The notes beneath the pieces are model-generated. The model saw only the letters and a list, made by a program, of their open reading frames with translations, searched no databases and was not told the DNA's origin. DNA of 27,882 bases, from contig MU616901.1 of the NCBI GenBank assembly GCA_025201705.1, positions 1-27,882 on the forward strand, given 5' to 3'. This document shows positions 1 through 8,734 of this stretch, in pieces (position 1 is the stretch's first letter; each line of letters begins with the position of its first letter). The translations under genes and the position numbers were made by a program. This DNA comes from Dissophora ornata (Eukaryota > Mortierellomycota > Mortierellomycetes > Mortierellales > Mortierellaceae).

Positions 1-69
1 TACATAGGATTTTGGCTTTGTTTTCGTCGCGTTATTAAATCAGAGAGACATGTTGTTTTTAAAAAAAAA
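1..69 (+). mobile_element. 3' tail of a LINE copy (left-truncated by the window edge)
   Basis: Positions 7-54 match positions 497-544 at 45 of 48 bases, and in both places the shared block runs into an A-rich stretch (60-69 here). The block is therefore read as the terminal 3' UTR plus poly-A of a non-LTR retrotransposon whose body lies left of the window. It is followed at once by the 5'-truncated end of another copy of the same family. Tail identity is inferred from this second copy, not from a database. Confidence 0.6.
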
Positions 70-556
70 TTGACTGATCTCATCTGGAAGCCAAGATGTA
101 AGACAACGGTCGGACGCGAGAAGGAGCGTGGTATCACAGCAAGACACAGGAAGTCAAAGTACACCTGACCTCGAGGCGAGTGGAGCAATGGCTATGGATA
201 CATCTGCGAGGACGGTCACTGTCCCTGTGGTGGGCATATGGAAGACCATGAAGGCGGGATCTATCCAGGACCCGCACTTGACCCGCACAACGCGGATCGC
301 ATGTTACTACAGAGCCTGCTGGGAAGGAGGTACCTGGGTACCATGGAGAGGATAGATTTTTAGTCAAGTTTTCAACACCTTGAAGAAGGGGCGGCAATAG
401 TTGCGTGGGCCAACTGGGTTAGCCCAGCGACTGGTTACATAACGTTGGTAGATACCTTCATTGCGAAAGGTGACATAATTTGTTGATATATTCGGGGGAT
501 TTTGCCTTTGTTTTCGTCGCATTATTAAACCAGAGAGACATGTTATTAAAAAAATC
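70..556 (+). mobile_element. 5'-truncated LINE 3' end with C-terminal ORF2 relic and poly-A tail
   Basis: One frame from about 70 to the TAG at 361-363 reads as the extreme C-terminus of a LINE ORF2. It starts with IWKPRC at 82, continues with a REKERGITA stretch and a WSNGYGYICEDG stretch, and ends in a small Cys/His cluster (CEDGHCPCGGH). There is one in-frame TGA at 166-168, so the copy is dead. Positions 364-496 look like its 3' UTR, and 497-556 is the tail block, ending in a short A-run. The element lacks its reverse transcriptase and begins directly at the poly-A of the previous copy, as expected for target-primed insertion into an existing tail. The assignment rests on the C-terminal motif style, which I recognise from fungal LINEs. 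Confidence 0.7.
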
Positions 557-557
557 A

Positions 558-625
558 ATTTCAAGCCATCTGGGGGGTTTTTTTTTTTTTTTTTTAATAA
601 CAACATGTATTTCAAGCCATCTGGG
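558..625 (-). mobile_element. Tail-only LINE insertion flanked by a 17-bp target site duplication
   Basis: A 17-bp block at 558-574 is repeated perfectly at 609-625. The 34 bp between them are three G, a run of 18 T (578-595) and a short segment. Read on the minus strand, this segment matches the family's tail (ACATGTTGTTATT followed by A18). This is a complete retrotransposition event reduced to about 13 bp of element plus poly-A, in the opposite orientation to the neighbouring copy. The perfect duplication suggests the insertion is recent. Confidence 0.7.
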
Positions 626-632
626 CATATTA

Positions 633-905
633 CATGTTAATGTTTATCATTTTCTGCGGATGGTCATTCCGGAGTTCTTTGAGTTGCGGATGTACATCCT
701 GTATCTGCAACTGCTGCATATGTTGTTGTGTCCGCTGCTCTCGCTGTCGCTGTCACTGCATCTGCTGCGTTAGAGTTGCGAAATTGTTCACACTGTCCAA
801 ACGCGCGTTCTCCATGACATTGGCTAGACCCAGTAGATCCCCATCAAAAGCCCTCAGTGGCTCTCTATCCTCGTCAATTGCTTTGAGCAAATTCGACTTG
901 AATTA
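633..905 (-). pseudogene. Degraded Q-rich coding remnant
   Basis: On the minus strand a frame runs from about 905 down to 633. It opens with FKSNLLKAIDEDREPLRAF and continues through a MENARLDSV stretch into a Gln/Arg-rich coiled-coil-like tail (QRQREQRTQQHMQQLQ). It is interrupted by one TGA in the middle of that tail (context CAG-TGA-CAG-CGA). The composition looks protein-like, whereas the plus-strand reading is an implausible Cys-rich string. I do not recognise the family. It could be the 3' part of the same dead gene as the remnant at 1017-1290. Confidence 0.35.
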
Positions 906-1016
906 AACTTTGAAAGATTGCATGCTCAGAATGCGATTTGCGGCGCCTTTGACTAGAAATAACGCCACATCCTGAAGAATGACTTTACGAAGTCGCAGTT
1001 GAAGAATTAAAAAAAA

Positions 1017-1490
1017 CTATGTCTTGCGATATCCGAAGACGTATGGGCGCGTGTCTGCAGTGCCTCTGCTCTCTTCTTTCCTTTTCCAGTCCCCATTCCC
1101 ATTCCTTGACCTGGCTCTCGTGAGAAAATGGAGCATGGTCTCGTCGCATTGAGCTATCCAGTCCGTGGGGTCTTGGTTCCCATGCAGCTCTTCAACAACC
1201 GGAAATACAAGGCGTTGAAGTGTTAGCAGGTGCGTCAATCGGTCTCTCTTGATTTCATATCGCATATTATGAAATCCTGCCATGGCGAACGTTTCTGGGA
1301 TCTCAAGCTTGGATAGTTAATAGGCATACATTTTGCCATGACATTAAAAACATATTGTCTACGGCTATGTCGTCGATCTGCCGAAAGAATGATGCATTGT
1401 TGTACATGTACAATACATGTTCATGATCCTTTGCAAGATATGCAAGATACATTTCCGTTGTGAGCTCTGAGAGCATAGTGAGCATTGTTC
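1017..1490 (-). pseudogene. Frameshifted coding remnant of unknown family
   Basis: Two minus-strand pieces look like real protein but sit in different frames. The upstream piece is about 1485-1303 (TEMYLAYLAKDHEHVLYMY, then FFRQIDDIAVDN). The downstream piece is about 1310-1017 (EIPETFAMAGFHNMRYEIK, then LHGNQDPTDWIAQCDE). The switch near 1310-1330 could be a one-base frameshift. A 24-nt intron would also rejoin the frames but is too short to be likely. No start codon or complete domain is visible. It probably belongs to an expanded, often pseudogenised fungal family, but I cannot name it. Confidence 0.35.
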
Positions 1491-1740
1491 ATCTTTCGCG
1501 CAAAGTGATGTAAGATGTCTTCCAACATCTTCTCACCAATCAAGTATCCTGTTGGTTAGGATGTTGCTTATGGCGCATGCAAAAACATTTCCATATCGGG
1601 GTAACTCACAGGACTCATGGGTTTCTTGGAAGTGGATAAACTGAATTTTGAGCCCTGAGAGCCTAGTGAGCATTGGTTCATATTTCACACATGCCTTTAA
1701 ACATCTTCCCACCAATTAAGTACCACCTTGGTTCGCATGA
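1302..1740. repeat. Diverged tandem duplication (about 190-200 bp period)
   Basis: The block around 1452-1556 (TGAGAGCATAGTGAGCATTG ... CACCAATCAAGTATCC) recurs in the same order around 1648-1734 (TGAGAGCCTAGTGAGCATTG ... CACCAATTAAGTACC), with substitutions and small indels. It overlaps the upstream end of the unknown coding remnant, and both copies can be read on the minus strand as related peptides (MLTMLSEL versus MLTRLSGL). This suggests that part of that dead gene was duplicated locally. Confidence 0.5.
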
Positions 1741-1819
1741 TAATCGATGGTGTCTAGACATTGTCGACTTACGTGCTTGTGTCCCTGGCGCCTCTGCTAT
1801 TTTCCTTCGCTTATTTTGA

Positions 1820-1827
1820 TATAAAAG
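1820..1827 (+). promoter_or_regulatory. TATA box of the aspartic protease gene
   Basis: TATAAAAG lies about 134 bp upstream of the protease ATG. It is followed by a pyrimidine-rich leader, including three head-to-tail copies of TTACCTCCC (1880-1909) and repeated CACGACC-like blocks, typical of highly transcribed fungal genes. The transcription start itself cannot be placed. Confidence 0.55.
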
Positions 1828-1960
1828 CAACAGTCGCCCACATTTAATTGCACCTCGTTCCACGACCTCATTCCATATATTACCTCCCTTACCTCCCTTA
1901 CCTCCCTTTACGACCTCGCTTCACGACCCCTTCCATACATTTCCTGCCTTTATTTTCAAA

Positions 1961-3112
1961 ATGGTTAAAGCATTCTCCATCCTCCTCCTCAGCGTTGCTT
2001 GTGCTATCGCATCAGCTGGTTCGATCAAGGCGCCTCTTCACCAGCGCGGCAAGCCTACCGCCAAGGAAATCGTTCACGCTGATAACCACCGCTGGGCCGA
2101 GTTGAAATCCCATTCCAAGATCATCCCTGCCATCAATGCCGATTACTCCTACTACATCGAGGTCGACATGGGTCACCCCGCTCAGAAGACCGAGCTTCTA
2201 TTCGACACCGGTTCTTCCTTGCTCTGGGTCTCTGACACGCAATTCAACGTTTCCAAGTCCACCACTGCTAAGAACCTCCATTTTGCAAACCTCTTGGAAT
2301 ATGGTTCCGGCAATGTCACCATTGACTTTTACAAGGACAACATCAACATTGGCGGATATAAAGTCAGCCAAGAGTTTGGTGTAGCTGGCGATACCTCCGC
2401 CATCGGTGTCGAAGGTATCATTGGTTTCGGGCCCATTGACCTCGCCGGAGTTGAAAACGACAAGAACCAGACCTATAACGTCCCTACCCCAATGGACAAC
2501 CTCCACAGCTCTCACCAAATCTCTACCGAGGTCGTTGGTGTTGATTTCAGACCAATTTACAATGGAGCTCAACAGGTCGCTAACGGCGAGATTGATATTG
2601 GAGGTATTGACCACAGCAAGTACAAGGGCAAGCTCAACTACATTCCTATTACCAAGAAGTCTCCCGCCAAGTACTACTGGGGTGTTGATATTACTCGCAT
2701 TTCATTTGGCAGCTTCGTCGCTGCCACTGGACGCGCTGGTATTGTTGACACTGGCACCACTCTTATCCTCCTCCAGCAAGATATTCTCAACAAGGTCTTC
2801 TCTGAGGTCTCTGGTGCCGTTCTTGATAACAGCTCTGGTCTCTACACCGTCCCCCATGGCCAGCTCAAGAAATTGAAGGATGTTACCTTCACCATTGGCG
2901 GAAAGCCTTTCACTTTGACCCCTCAACAGTATATTGTCCCCCAAAACCAGTACAAAGTTTGGGGACTGTCGGGAAGTGTTCACTACACCTATTTCAGCAC
3001 TTTGGGCTTTGACTCCAGTCTTGATGCTATCATTGGCCAGAAGTTTTTGGAGAACTTCTACTCTGTCTTTGATACCACAAACAACCGCGTTGGTCTTGCC
3101 CCCAGAAAGTAA
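1961..3112 (+). CDS. Secreted pepsin-type aspartic protease (A1 family), intronless
   Basis: This is a 383-residue endopeptidase of the pepsin fold, predicted to be secreted and active at acid pH. Residues 1-19 form a signal peptide (MVKAFSILLLSVACAIASA). A short basic propeptide of roughly 45 residues follows. The first catalytic motif is FDTGSS with Asp82, and the flap is EYGSGNV with Tyr114. The second catalytic motif is VDTGTT with Asp263, and IIGQKFLENFYSVFD is the usual C-terminal hallmark. The length is normal for the family. The only cysteine is in the signal peptide, so the mature enzyme can have no disulfides. There are no introns, unlike nearly all neighbours. The ATG at 1961 is the first after the TATA box and gives a clean signal peptide. 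The function is certain at family level; the substrate is unknown. Confidence 0.95.
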   Translation: MVKAFSILLLSVACAIASAGSIKAPLHQRGKPTAKEIVHADNHRWAELKSHSKIIPAINADYSYYIEVDMGHPAQKTELLFDTGSSLLWVSDTQFNVSKSTTAKNLHFANLLEYGSGNVTIDFYKDNINIGGYKVSQEFGVAGDTSAIGVEGIIGFGPIDLAGVENDKNQTYNVPTPMDNLHSSHQISTEVVGVDFRPIYNGAQQVANGEIDIGGIDHSKYKGKLNYIPITKKSPAKYYWGVDITRISFGSFVAATGRAGIVDTGTTLILLQQDILNKVFSEVSGAVLDNSSGLYTVPHGQLKKLKDVTFTIGGKPFTLTPQQYIVPQNQYKVWGLSGSVHYTYFSTLGFDSSLDAIIGQKFLENFYSVFDTTNNRVGLAPRK

Positions 3113-3128
3113 ACGCTCGCGGCACAGC

Positions 3129-3162
3129 GATTTTTTTTTTTTTTATCAAAAAAAAAATAAAA
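3129..3162 (+). terminator. Poly-T / poly-A hairpin and polyadenylation signal after the protease gene
   Basis: Just past the stop codon a run of T, a short ATC spacer and a run of A could fold as a hairpin. AATAAA at 3157-3162 is a canonical polyadenylation hexamer about 45 bp after the stop. This is the likely 3' end of the protease transcript. Confidence 0.5.
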
Positions 3163-3339
3163 CTTCATTACAAACATCGTCTGTTCTAAAAAAAACGCGC
3201 TTTCCAAGAGTCCTTGTCCTGTAGAAGTGAATATTCAACAACTGGATGGCCCGTGTGATATTCAAAAATTCCTCTAGCCAGGTCCATTTTTACACCCTGT
3301 TGAGGTAGCTCGCGTGACTCTCGGGGTCTTGTTAGTCAG

Positions 3340-4330
3340 CCCCGCCCCTGTTGAGGAGTAGCTATGTGAAGTGGATCAGAGGGTACGCTGGTAATTGGGG
3401 CAATGAGGAGGCAGACGCTGCCGCACGACAGGGTCACTCCCGTGCCATTCAGGAGCTGAACCCCTCCCAACACAACGACATGCAATGTCACGCATTCTTT
3501 AATGGTGCTCCTACAGAAGATGACTTGTGGCAGACTCTCAAGACTCAGTCCTCGTCGTGAATGCATCATACGTGGGTAGTTCAGAACAGAACAATCGACA
3601 ACATCCGGGACTGTGATACCGTAGAGTGAAGATCGATACTCGCAATTACTAACAACCGCAACACTCCGAAATGCATTTTCATTAACTAACCCCACTGACT
3701 GTCGGAAGCGGCGCACATAATGAAGAAATTGCACGGCATGTTCCTAACGATACTATACATGAGGCACTGGCGGCCAAACTTGTACCCAACTGATGAGTGT
3801 CGAGTGTACAAACAAGAATGAAAAGATACTAAGAATCTCCGGAGGTGCCCGGCGACATCGGAAACTCAACAAGAGAAATGGAGCAAACCAGTCGCAAATA
3901 TCACCTGGAAGAAGGTTAAGAAAACCTGGGAAGAGGAGGTTAAAAACGGAAAAGAGAAAGGACGCGACACCTTGGGGCGAAACCCGCCGACGTATCGCGG
4001 AGTCGATGATGACACAATTTGGAATTCGCGAGAGGTGTAGATCGGTGGTGTCGCTGAGATTTAAAGACAAAGAGAACAGCTTTGAGGAAGAAGGGGAGCT
4101 GGGTGATCTACTGGACTGGTCAGTACAGGACATATACCACGTGTTGACACCAAAGTCCATGTCAGATTCATGGAAGCATCTATTCAAAACAACAAAGGGC
4201 ATCGCTTCGTACACGGTTGGCCGTTTCGTCGAAGCTGTCGAGGAGATTCTTAATTACAAAAAATTGCAGTGGTTAATGACATTAAGCCCCATAATTATTT
4301 GCTTCGAATAAAGCACGGCCAGCAAGCAAG
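3340..4330 (+). mobile_element. Degenerate LINE 3' fragment with RNase H relic
   Basis: Three pieces in different frames follow LINE ORF2 order. (1) 3363-3560 has an RNase H C-terminal motif (WIRGYAGNWGNEEADAAA) and then an EDDLWQTLK segment. The expected His of the G-H motif is Tyr. (2) 3756-about 4050 reads MRHWRPNLYPTDECRVYK, a stop, then NLRRCPATSE and TWEEEVKNGKEKG. This resembles the Cys-rich region and helix downstream of RNase H, with a Cys-to-Tyr change and stops. (3) About 4074-4290 (WKHLFKTTKGIASYTVGRF) continues one frame over. The reverse transcriptase is missing and the copy is inactive. Its left edge lies near the repeated CCTGTTGAGG motifs at 3296 and 3347. Confidence 0.65.
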
Positions 4331-4643
4331 CTTTTCTTCCTCAGTTTGTTCATTGAAATTGGTGGCAACCACGGAAAGCGGTCTCTGGGCGTATTTTGAC
4401 GTTGATTCAAGCCATGCAGAATATTAGGTAAATTCCAAGCTATTGGGCAGTCCACGTTGAGAGCAGGGCCCCGTCTCGGATCCCCTGGCTTCAGTCACCA
4501 CTCATGCGGGCAGAGATTATGAAACAATAGTTATGGGATCGCTCGCGACTGGCGACCATATTATATTATAAAAAACACTCGGCAGATTGTATTTTACAAG
4601 ACTTTTTCTACATGCTAAATATGTCCAAGAAAGGTGGGGGAAG
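4331..4643. other. Intergenic, no gene seen
   Basis: This stretch separates the LINE relic from the stop codon of the zinc-finger gene and should contain the 3' UTR of that minus-strand gene. I see no credible coding frame, RNA gene or repeat in it. Confidence 0.5.
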
Positions 4644-7116
4644 TTATGGGTACATCGTGTATGTCGTGACAACACTCTTGTTCGCAAACTGCGGGATCCC
4701 TAGCATACGCCTTGGTGGAGGCGTTGGGAGAGGAGGCGGGGGTACATACGACAGTGCCAGTCGAGGTGATTCCCCTGGGAAGAACCCAAACGGAGGCTCT
4801 TGGTATTCATCCGGAATCGAGCCCCAGTCCCTTTGTGCTAGCAACAAGTCCGCCTCAAATGAGTCTAAATCGTCCAGGGAGCCAATCGGCATGGGTATAT
4901 CGCCGCCAGGTGTGTCCATCTGGAGCACATCGGCAGCATCGATGGCAGCGGCAGCGGCAGCAGCTCCTTCCGCCGTGAAGGATCTTGGTGTAGGCGCAAG
5001 TGTTGCTAAAATTGGGACAGCGGCCTCGGTCAATGTAGGCGAAAGAGAATAGTTCGACAAGGCCGCCATGGATAGCTCTCGCTCTCTTGGGGCCAGTACA
5101 AGTGTTTGGCGCTGCTGCAGCGTGTGCTGAGGAGGGAAATATGCCTGTGCAGAGGAATGCAGAGCGCTGCCCTGAACTCTTGAAAGGTAAGGGTGCTGAG
5201 GCTGCGGCGGATAATGTGCATATCCAGGGTGGTCCAAGAAAGGCGTCATGGCTTCATTCTCGTCAAGCTGATATGGGTCATCGAGCAGGTCAGCGGACAT
5301 GGGATCCATTTGAACGTTTGAATTTCGAGATTGCGGATGACCATGACTGCTCATAGTTGAGAAACCGCTCGCGATGGAAGTCATTGACTCTACACGGTGC
5401 CTCCCCGGAGCAATGAATCCGTTTGGTGGCGATAGACCTGGCGAAGCCATTGGCCACGATGCTCGTCCATGAGGGTCCATTCCAAAATCCATGTCGAAAT
5501 CCATACCCATATCCATTTCGTCATCTCCCATGTCATGTAGCGGGATATAGAACGATGACGGCTGACTGGGATGGGGCATCATCGAGTACGTGTTATCATA
5601 TGGGTGGTCCATTGGGTACTGACGCGCAGAGCGCGGATGTTGCTGCAGTCTATGCGGATGGAAATTGGGGTTCTTGTGTTGGGAAAAGTGCATGTTGGGA
5701 TGCGGCCTAGATGGAGGGTGCGACATCCCATATTGCAGCACTTGTGGTGGTTGCATAACTCGATCGTCCTGAGAAGGCATAGGGAAGTCTGACGATAGCA
5801 GCGATTGAGACCCGGACATGGACTGTGCTGAGGGCGAACGCGACTCTGGCATGGTACTTGACGCCTTCCTGTCTTTCTTTGACCCTTTGGGCTGCTGATC
5901 CAATGGCTTCGCTTTTCGTTTCCGGACCTTGTTAACGTCATGAATCCTGATGTGTTCCTTCAAAACATCGGAGCGGGAAAAGTGCTTGCCACATCCTTCT
6001 TGCGGACAAGCATAGGGTCTCTCGCCTCCATGGGAACGTACGTGTCGAGCTAGATGTGCCGAGCGCGTGAATATCTTGTGGCAGTTGGGCCAGGGGCAGT
6101 GGTGCGACTTTTTCGGTTTTGCCTGGCCCTCTTCTACAGGATCATCGTTGTCATCCTGTTTATCTGAAGGATGGTCTGGTTGGAAATTTGGTCGAGAGAA
6201 TCAAGACAAAAAGAAAAAGTCGGGGACCGGGAATTTAGGATTCGAATCATACCAGGCAATACGAACAGGCTCCAAGCCCAATGCAAACATGAAGTGTACC
6301 TGAGTTGCTTGATGATGCACCATTGTTTGCACCGATTGTCACAGATCCTTGCATTATCTCCTGTGACCGAGATTCTGCTGGTGGTGTTTGACTACCCTCC
6401 CTTGTAGATTCGCTGCTTGCCTGAGTCAAAGATGTCCCGTCAGCGGCTGGTATTGATGAGCTCGGAGGTGCTGCTGAATGAATAGAAGTGGCTGCGGCGT
6501 CTGTAGAAGAATTGTTCATCGGTTGTGATATACTTGATGTCTCCGATGTCAATACCACCGTTGTTGGAGAGGCCCCGACAGCTGATGAAGGTGATGACAG
6601 TGGCAATGACTGCTGGGAAACGGAGAGTGTCAAGGCTACCGATGATCCTGTTGCGACCGCGTGGAATGTGGAAGGAGCGGTATCATCCGGCATTGATTGG
6701 GGCTGTGCCTGTGCCTGTGCCTGTGCCTGAGCTTGTGCCTGTGCTTTTGCGCGCAAGCCCTTCGGGCCGGTGTGGGTCCTAGAGTGTCGTGTGAGTTCGT
6801 CGCTCCGAGAGAACCGTTTCGTGCAACCGGGGAATTTGCAGGCGTGAGCCTTTTCACCCGTGTGTGTGCGAATGTGTCGATTGGAATGCTCGAGGCGAAA
6901 GAAGGATTTTGGACAGACCGGGCATTGGTAGGGCCGCTCAGGGGCATCTGTTTGGTGGCACTGAAAAGGCTTTGGGGGTTCACCGTTGACCGGTGGTGTT
7001 GGTGGTCGTGGTAACGTGTAGGGCGCGAGCTCATCCGGTTTGGAGAACGTGGGCGAGCAGGTCTCTATTGTGGTGGTTGTGACTGGAGGGACGGCTGATA
7101 CTGTTTGTGAATTCAT
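4644..7116 (-). CDS. CreA/Mig1-type C2H2 zinc-finger transcription factor with two finger pairs
   Basis: Model: exon 1 at 7116-6300, intron 6299-6164, exon 2 at 6163-4644; 778 residues. A second AG at 6176 would add four residues in frame. The first finger pair (C65-C68-H81-H85 and C93-C98-H111-H115; [32 protein letters not shown]) is nearly the CreA/Mig1 signature that binds GC boxes of the SYGGRG type. An Ala-Gln repeat follows (6703-6746). After a Ser/Thr-rich linker, exon 2 brings a second complete pair (C295-C300-H313-H317 and C325-C330-H343-H347). A Lys/Arg-rich nuclear localisation-like segment and a long low-complexity, Met/His/Pro-rich tail finish the protein. The ATG at 7116 was chosen because upstream in-frame starts are only TTG. 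A role in carbon repression is inferred from the first pair; classic CreA has only one pair. Confidence 0.85.
6703..6746 (-). repeat. 6-bp minisatellite encoding (Ala-Gln)n
   Basis: Consecutive GCCTGT units, with a few GCCTGA/GCTTGT variants, encode Ala-Gln repeats just after the first finger pair of the CreA-like protein. This is likely a flexible and length-variable linker. Confidence 0.75.
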
Positions 7117-7157
7117 GGCGCCCCGCAATGACGTACAGAGAAGCGGGTTCAACAAGA

Positions 7158-7282
7158 GCGGGGGAATGGGGTGCAGATGGATCCGGAGGCTGTGCCGAAG
7201 GTGGGGAGTGTGGAGGTCTGTCGTTTTTTGCGGGGTCAGCGATCAGGGGTATGTGATATGAGGAAGAGATCTATGAGTGGGG
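7158..7282. promoter_or_regulatory. Cluster of Mig1/CreA-type GC boxes upstream of the CreA-like gene
   Basis: Within 125 bp, 42-166 bp upstream of the start codon, four SYGGRG hexamers lie on the plus strand: GCGGGG 7158-7163, GTGGGG 7201-7206, GCGGGG 7230-7235 and GTGGGG 7277-7282. The third is preceded by six T (7224-7229), which fits the AT-rich flank required by yeast Mig1. These are candidate autoregulatory sites. Such short motifs also occur by chance. Confidence 0.4.
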
Positions 7283-8734
7283 CTTTGTTTTAAATTCCTG
7301 GATAGAGAGAGTGGATCGAAGAGCGAAGGTTGTTGACGCCTGGAGAAAGGGGGAGCGAGGGAGCGGAGGATCTTTTTGAATGAGGAATTGGATTTGGCGG
7401 TGGATCAGAGCGGAGATGCGGATTGAATGAGGAAGCGAAGATTGAAATGTAGTTAAAGATGAAGGAATGTCTGAGGAATATTTTGGATAAACAAGTTGTG
7501 ATACACACAACAGAGAAAGGGCGCACTGAACATGATTCATATTCATGTATGCAGGAAGATACACAATCAAAAAGAGCGATACGGCAGAGTGGATGGTCTG
7601 TTGCAGGCTGGAGTGACCCACCTTCCCCGCTGGCCTGTTTTGTGTATTTGTGCGACCGCCGATAGTGAGCTCTTCCTGGAAAAAGTGGGTCCCACGCCGC
7701 CAACCCCCGAAGTGAAGACAACGACGTCAATAATAAATCTCATTCTCGGCATTTGTCCATATCAATTGTGTGAAGTGTGAATGTTGTAATGCAGAGCCCA
7801 CAGCACGGACATCCAGGACTCATTGACCTGCATCTGGTCTCACTGGTCTGGCTGATCATTGCACTGCATGCGGGCCCTTGCCCGTCAGCCACGGTTTTTC
7901 CCACACAGTCAACGTTCATGGTTGGTAGGTTCGTATCAGCGACATGTATCCACTTTTTTCCGTTGTTACTCCACCTTGAAATTTCTTCAAGGTTTGAACA
8001 CTGATCTCTCATTGGTCTGACTTCGTTTGCCAGTTCCGACATTTTCCTGGAACGCCTTGCTATCCCAGTTCCTGGTACCTTTCTTCAGCGCTGAAAGACT
8101 CTCACGAACCTCGCAAGATACGCTTCCACCCCCACAAGAGCTGCCCGCATTGCTCAGCCACATAGCGTGTTTTACATTAGATAACCATGCAGAAGAGAGC
8201 GCTCCCTTTTCTTTATACCCCACCTTCCTTTTTGAACGCTTCGCCTTGCCCAAGCTGCGTGCAAAACGTGATGCGGGGGATAATCCGTAGAACATCATCC
8301 TTCCACTCACTTCACTCACTTCATCGCCACCATCCATGTGGATACGCATCAAGAAGCAATTGGAAGACATCATGATATATTGCATCTCCGGAAGAGGACA
8401 TTTCTTTAAATTGCCTTTACAGCTCATCCGGCTAACCTTTATCTAAACGTGTGCGCAGTACACAGCACAGCCTTAAACACATCACATTTTCCGGACCATG
8501 TGGACCATGTGTTTGAAGAAGGTACGGAGATGAAAGGAAAGAAGCCTTATAGATTATGTGGTGAGTTACAACAATAAACGCAACAGATAACAAAATGTAG
8601 TAATGGAAGTCATGAAGAGCGAGTTCTCCTCCTCGTTACATTCTCTTCTCCTCCCCTCACTCCTTCTCTTACTATCTTACTGTCTTACTACTGTGCTATA
8701 TCTCACTTCACGACATGCTATGACACCCACTGAT
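7283..8734. other. Long intergenic region, no supported gene
   Basis: The left part (to about 7480) is pyrimidine-rich on the minus strand and is probably the 5' UTR and core promoter of the CreA-like gene. The remainder holds only short frames without domain signatures or a convincing exon structure. It contains upstream control DNA for that gene and the 3' flank of the reductase gene. I see no tRNA-like or repeated element. Confidence 0.5.

Noticed and set aside
634..906. Cys-rich plus-strand frame resembling a metallothionein-like peptide
   Set aside because: It is the antisense of a Gln-rich CAG/CAA-containing stretch that reads as plausible protein on the minus strand. There is no ordered Cys spacing.
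1880..1909. Three direct repeats (TTACCTCCC) considered as a CRISPR-like or operator array
   Set aside because: The copies are contiguous without spacers and sit in a pyrimidine-rich leader just upstream of the protease ATG, so it is a simple tandem repeat.
2198..2614. 138-codon minus-strand frame
   Set aside because: It is the antisense shadow of the aspartic protease coding sequence.
3793..4311. 172-codon plus-strand open frame with ATG
   Set aside because: Its first half is out of frame with LINE-like peptide visible in another frame (3756-4050), and only its end looks like LINE. It is part of a decayed element.
7290..7730. 146-codon minus-strand frame upstream of the CreA-like gene
   Set aside because: Composition is that of a pyrimidine-rich 5' leader, with no domain or conserved motif. 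It overlaps a second open frame of similar quality.
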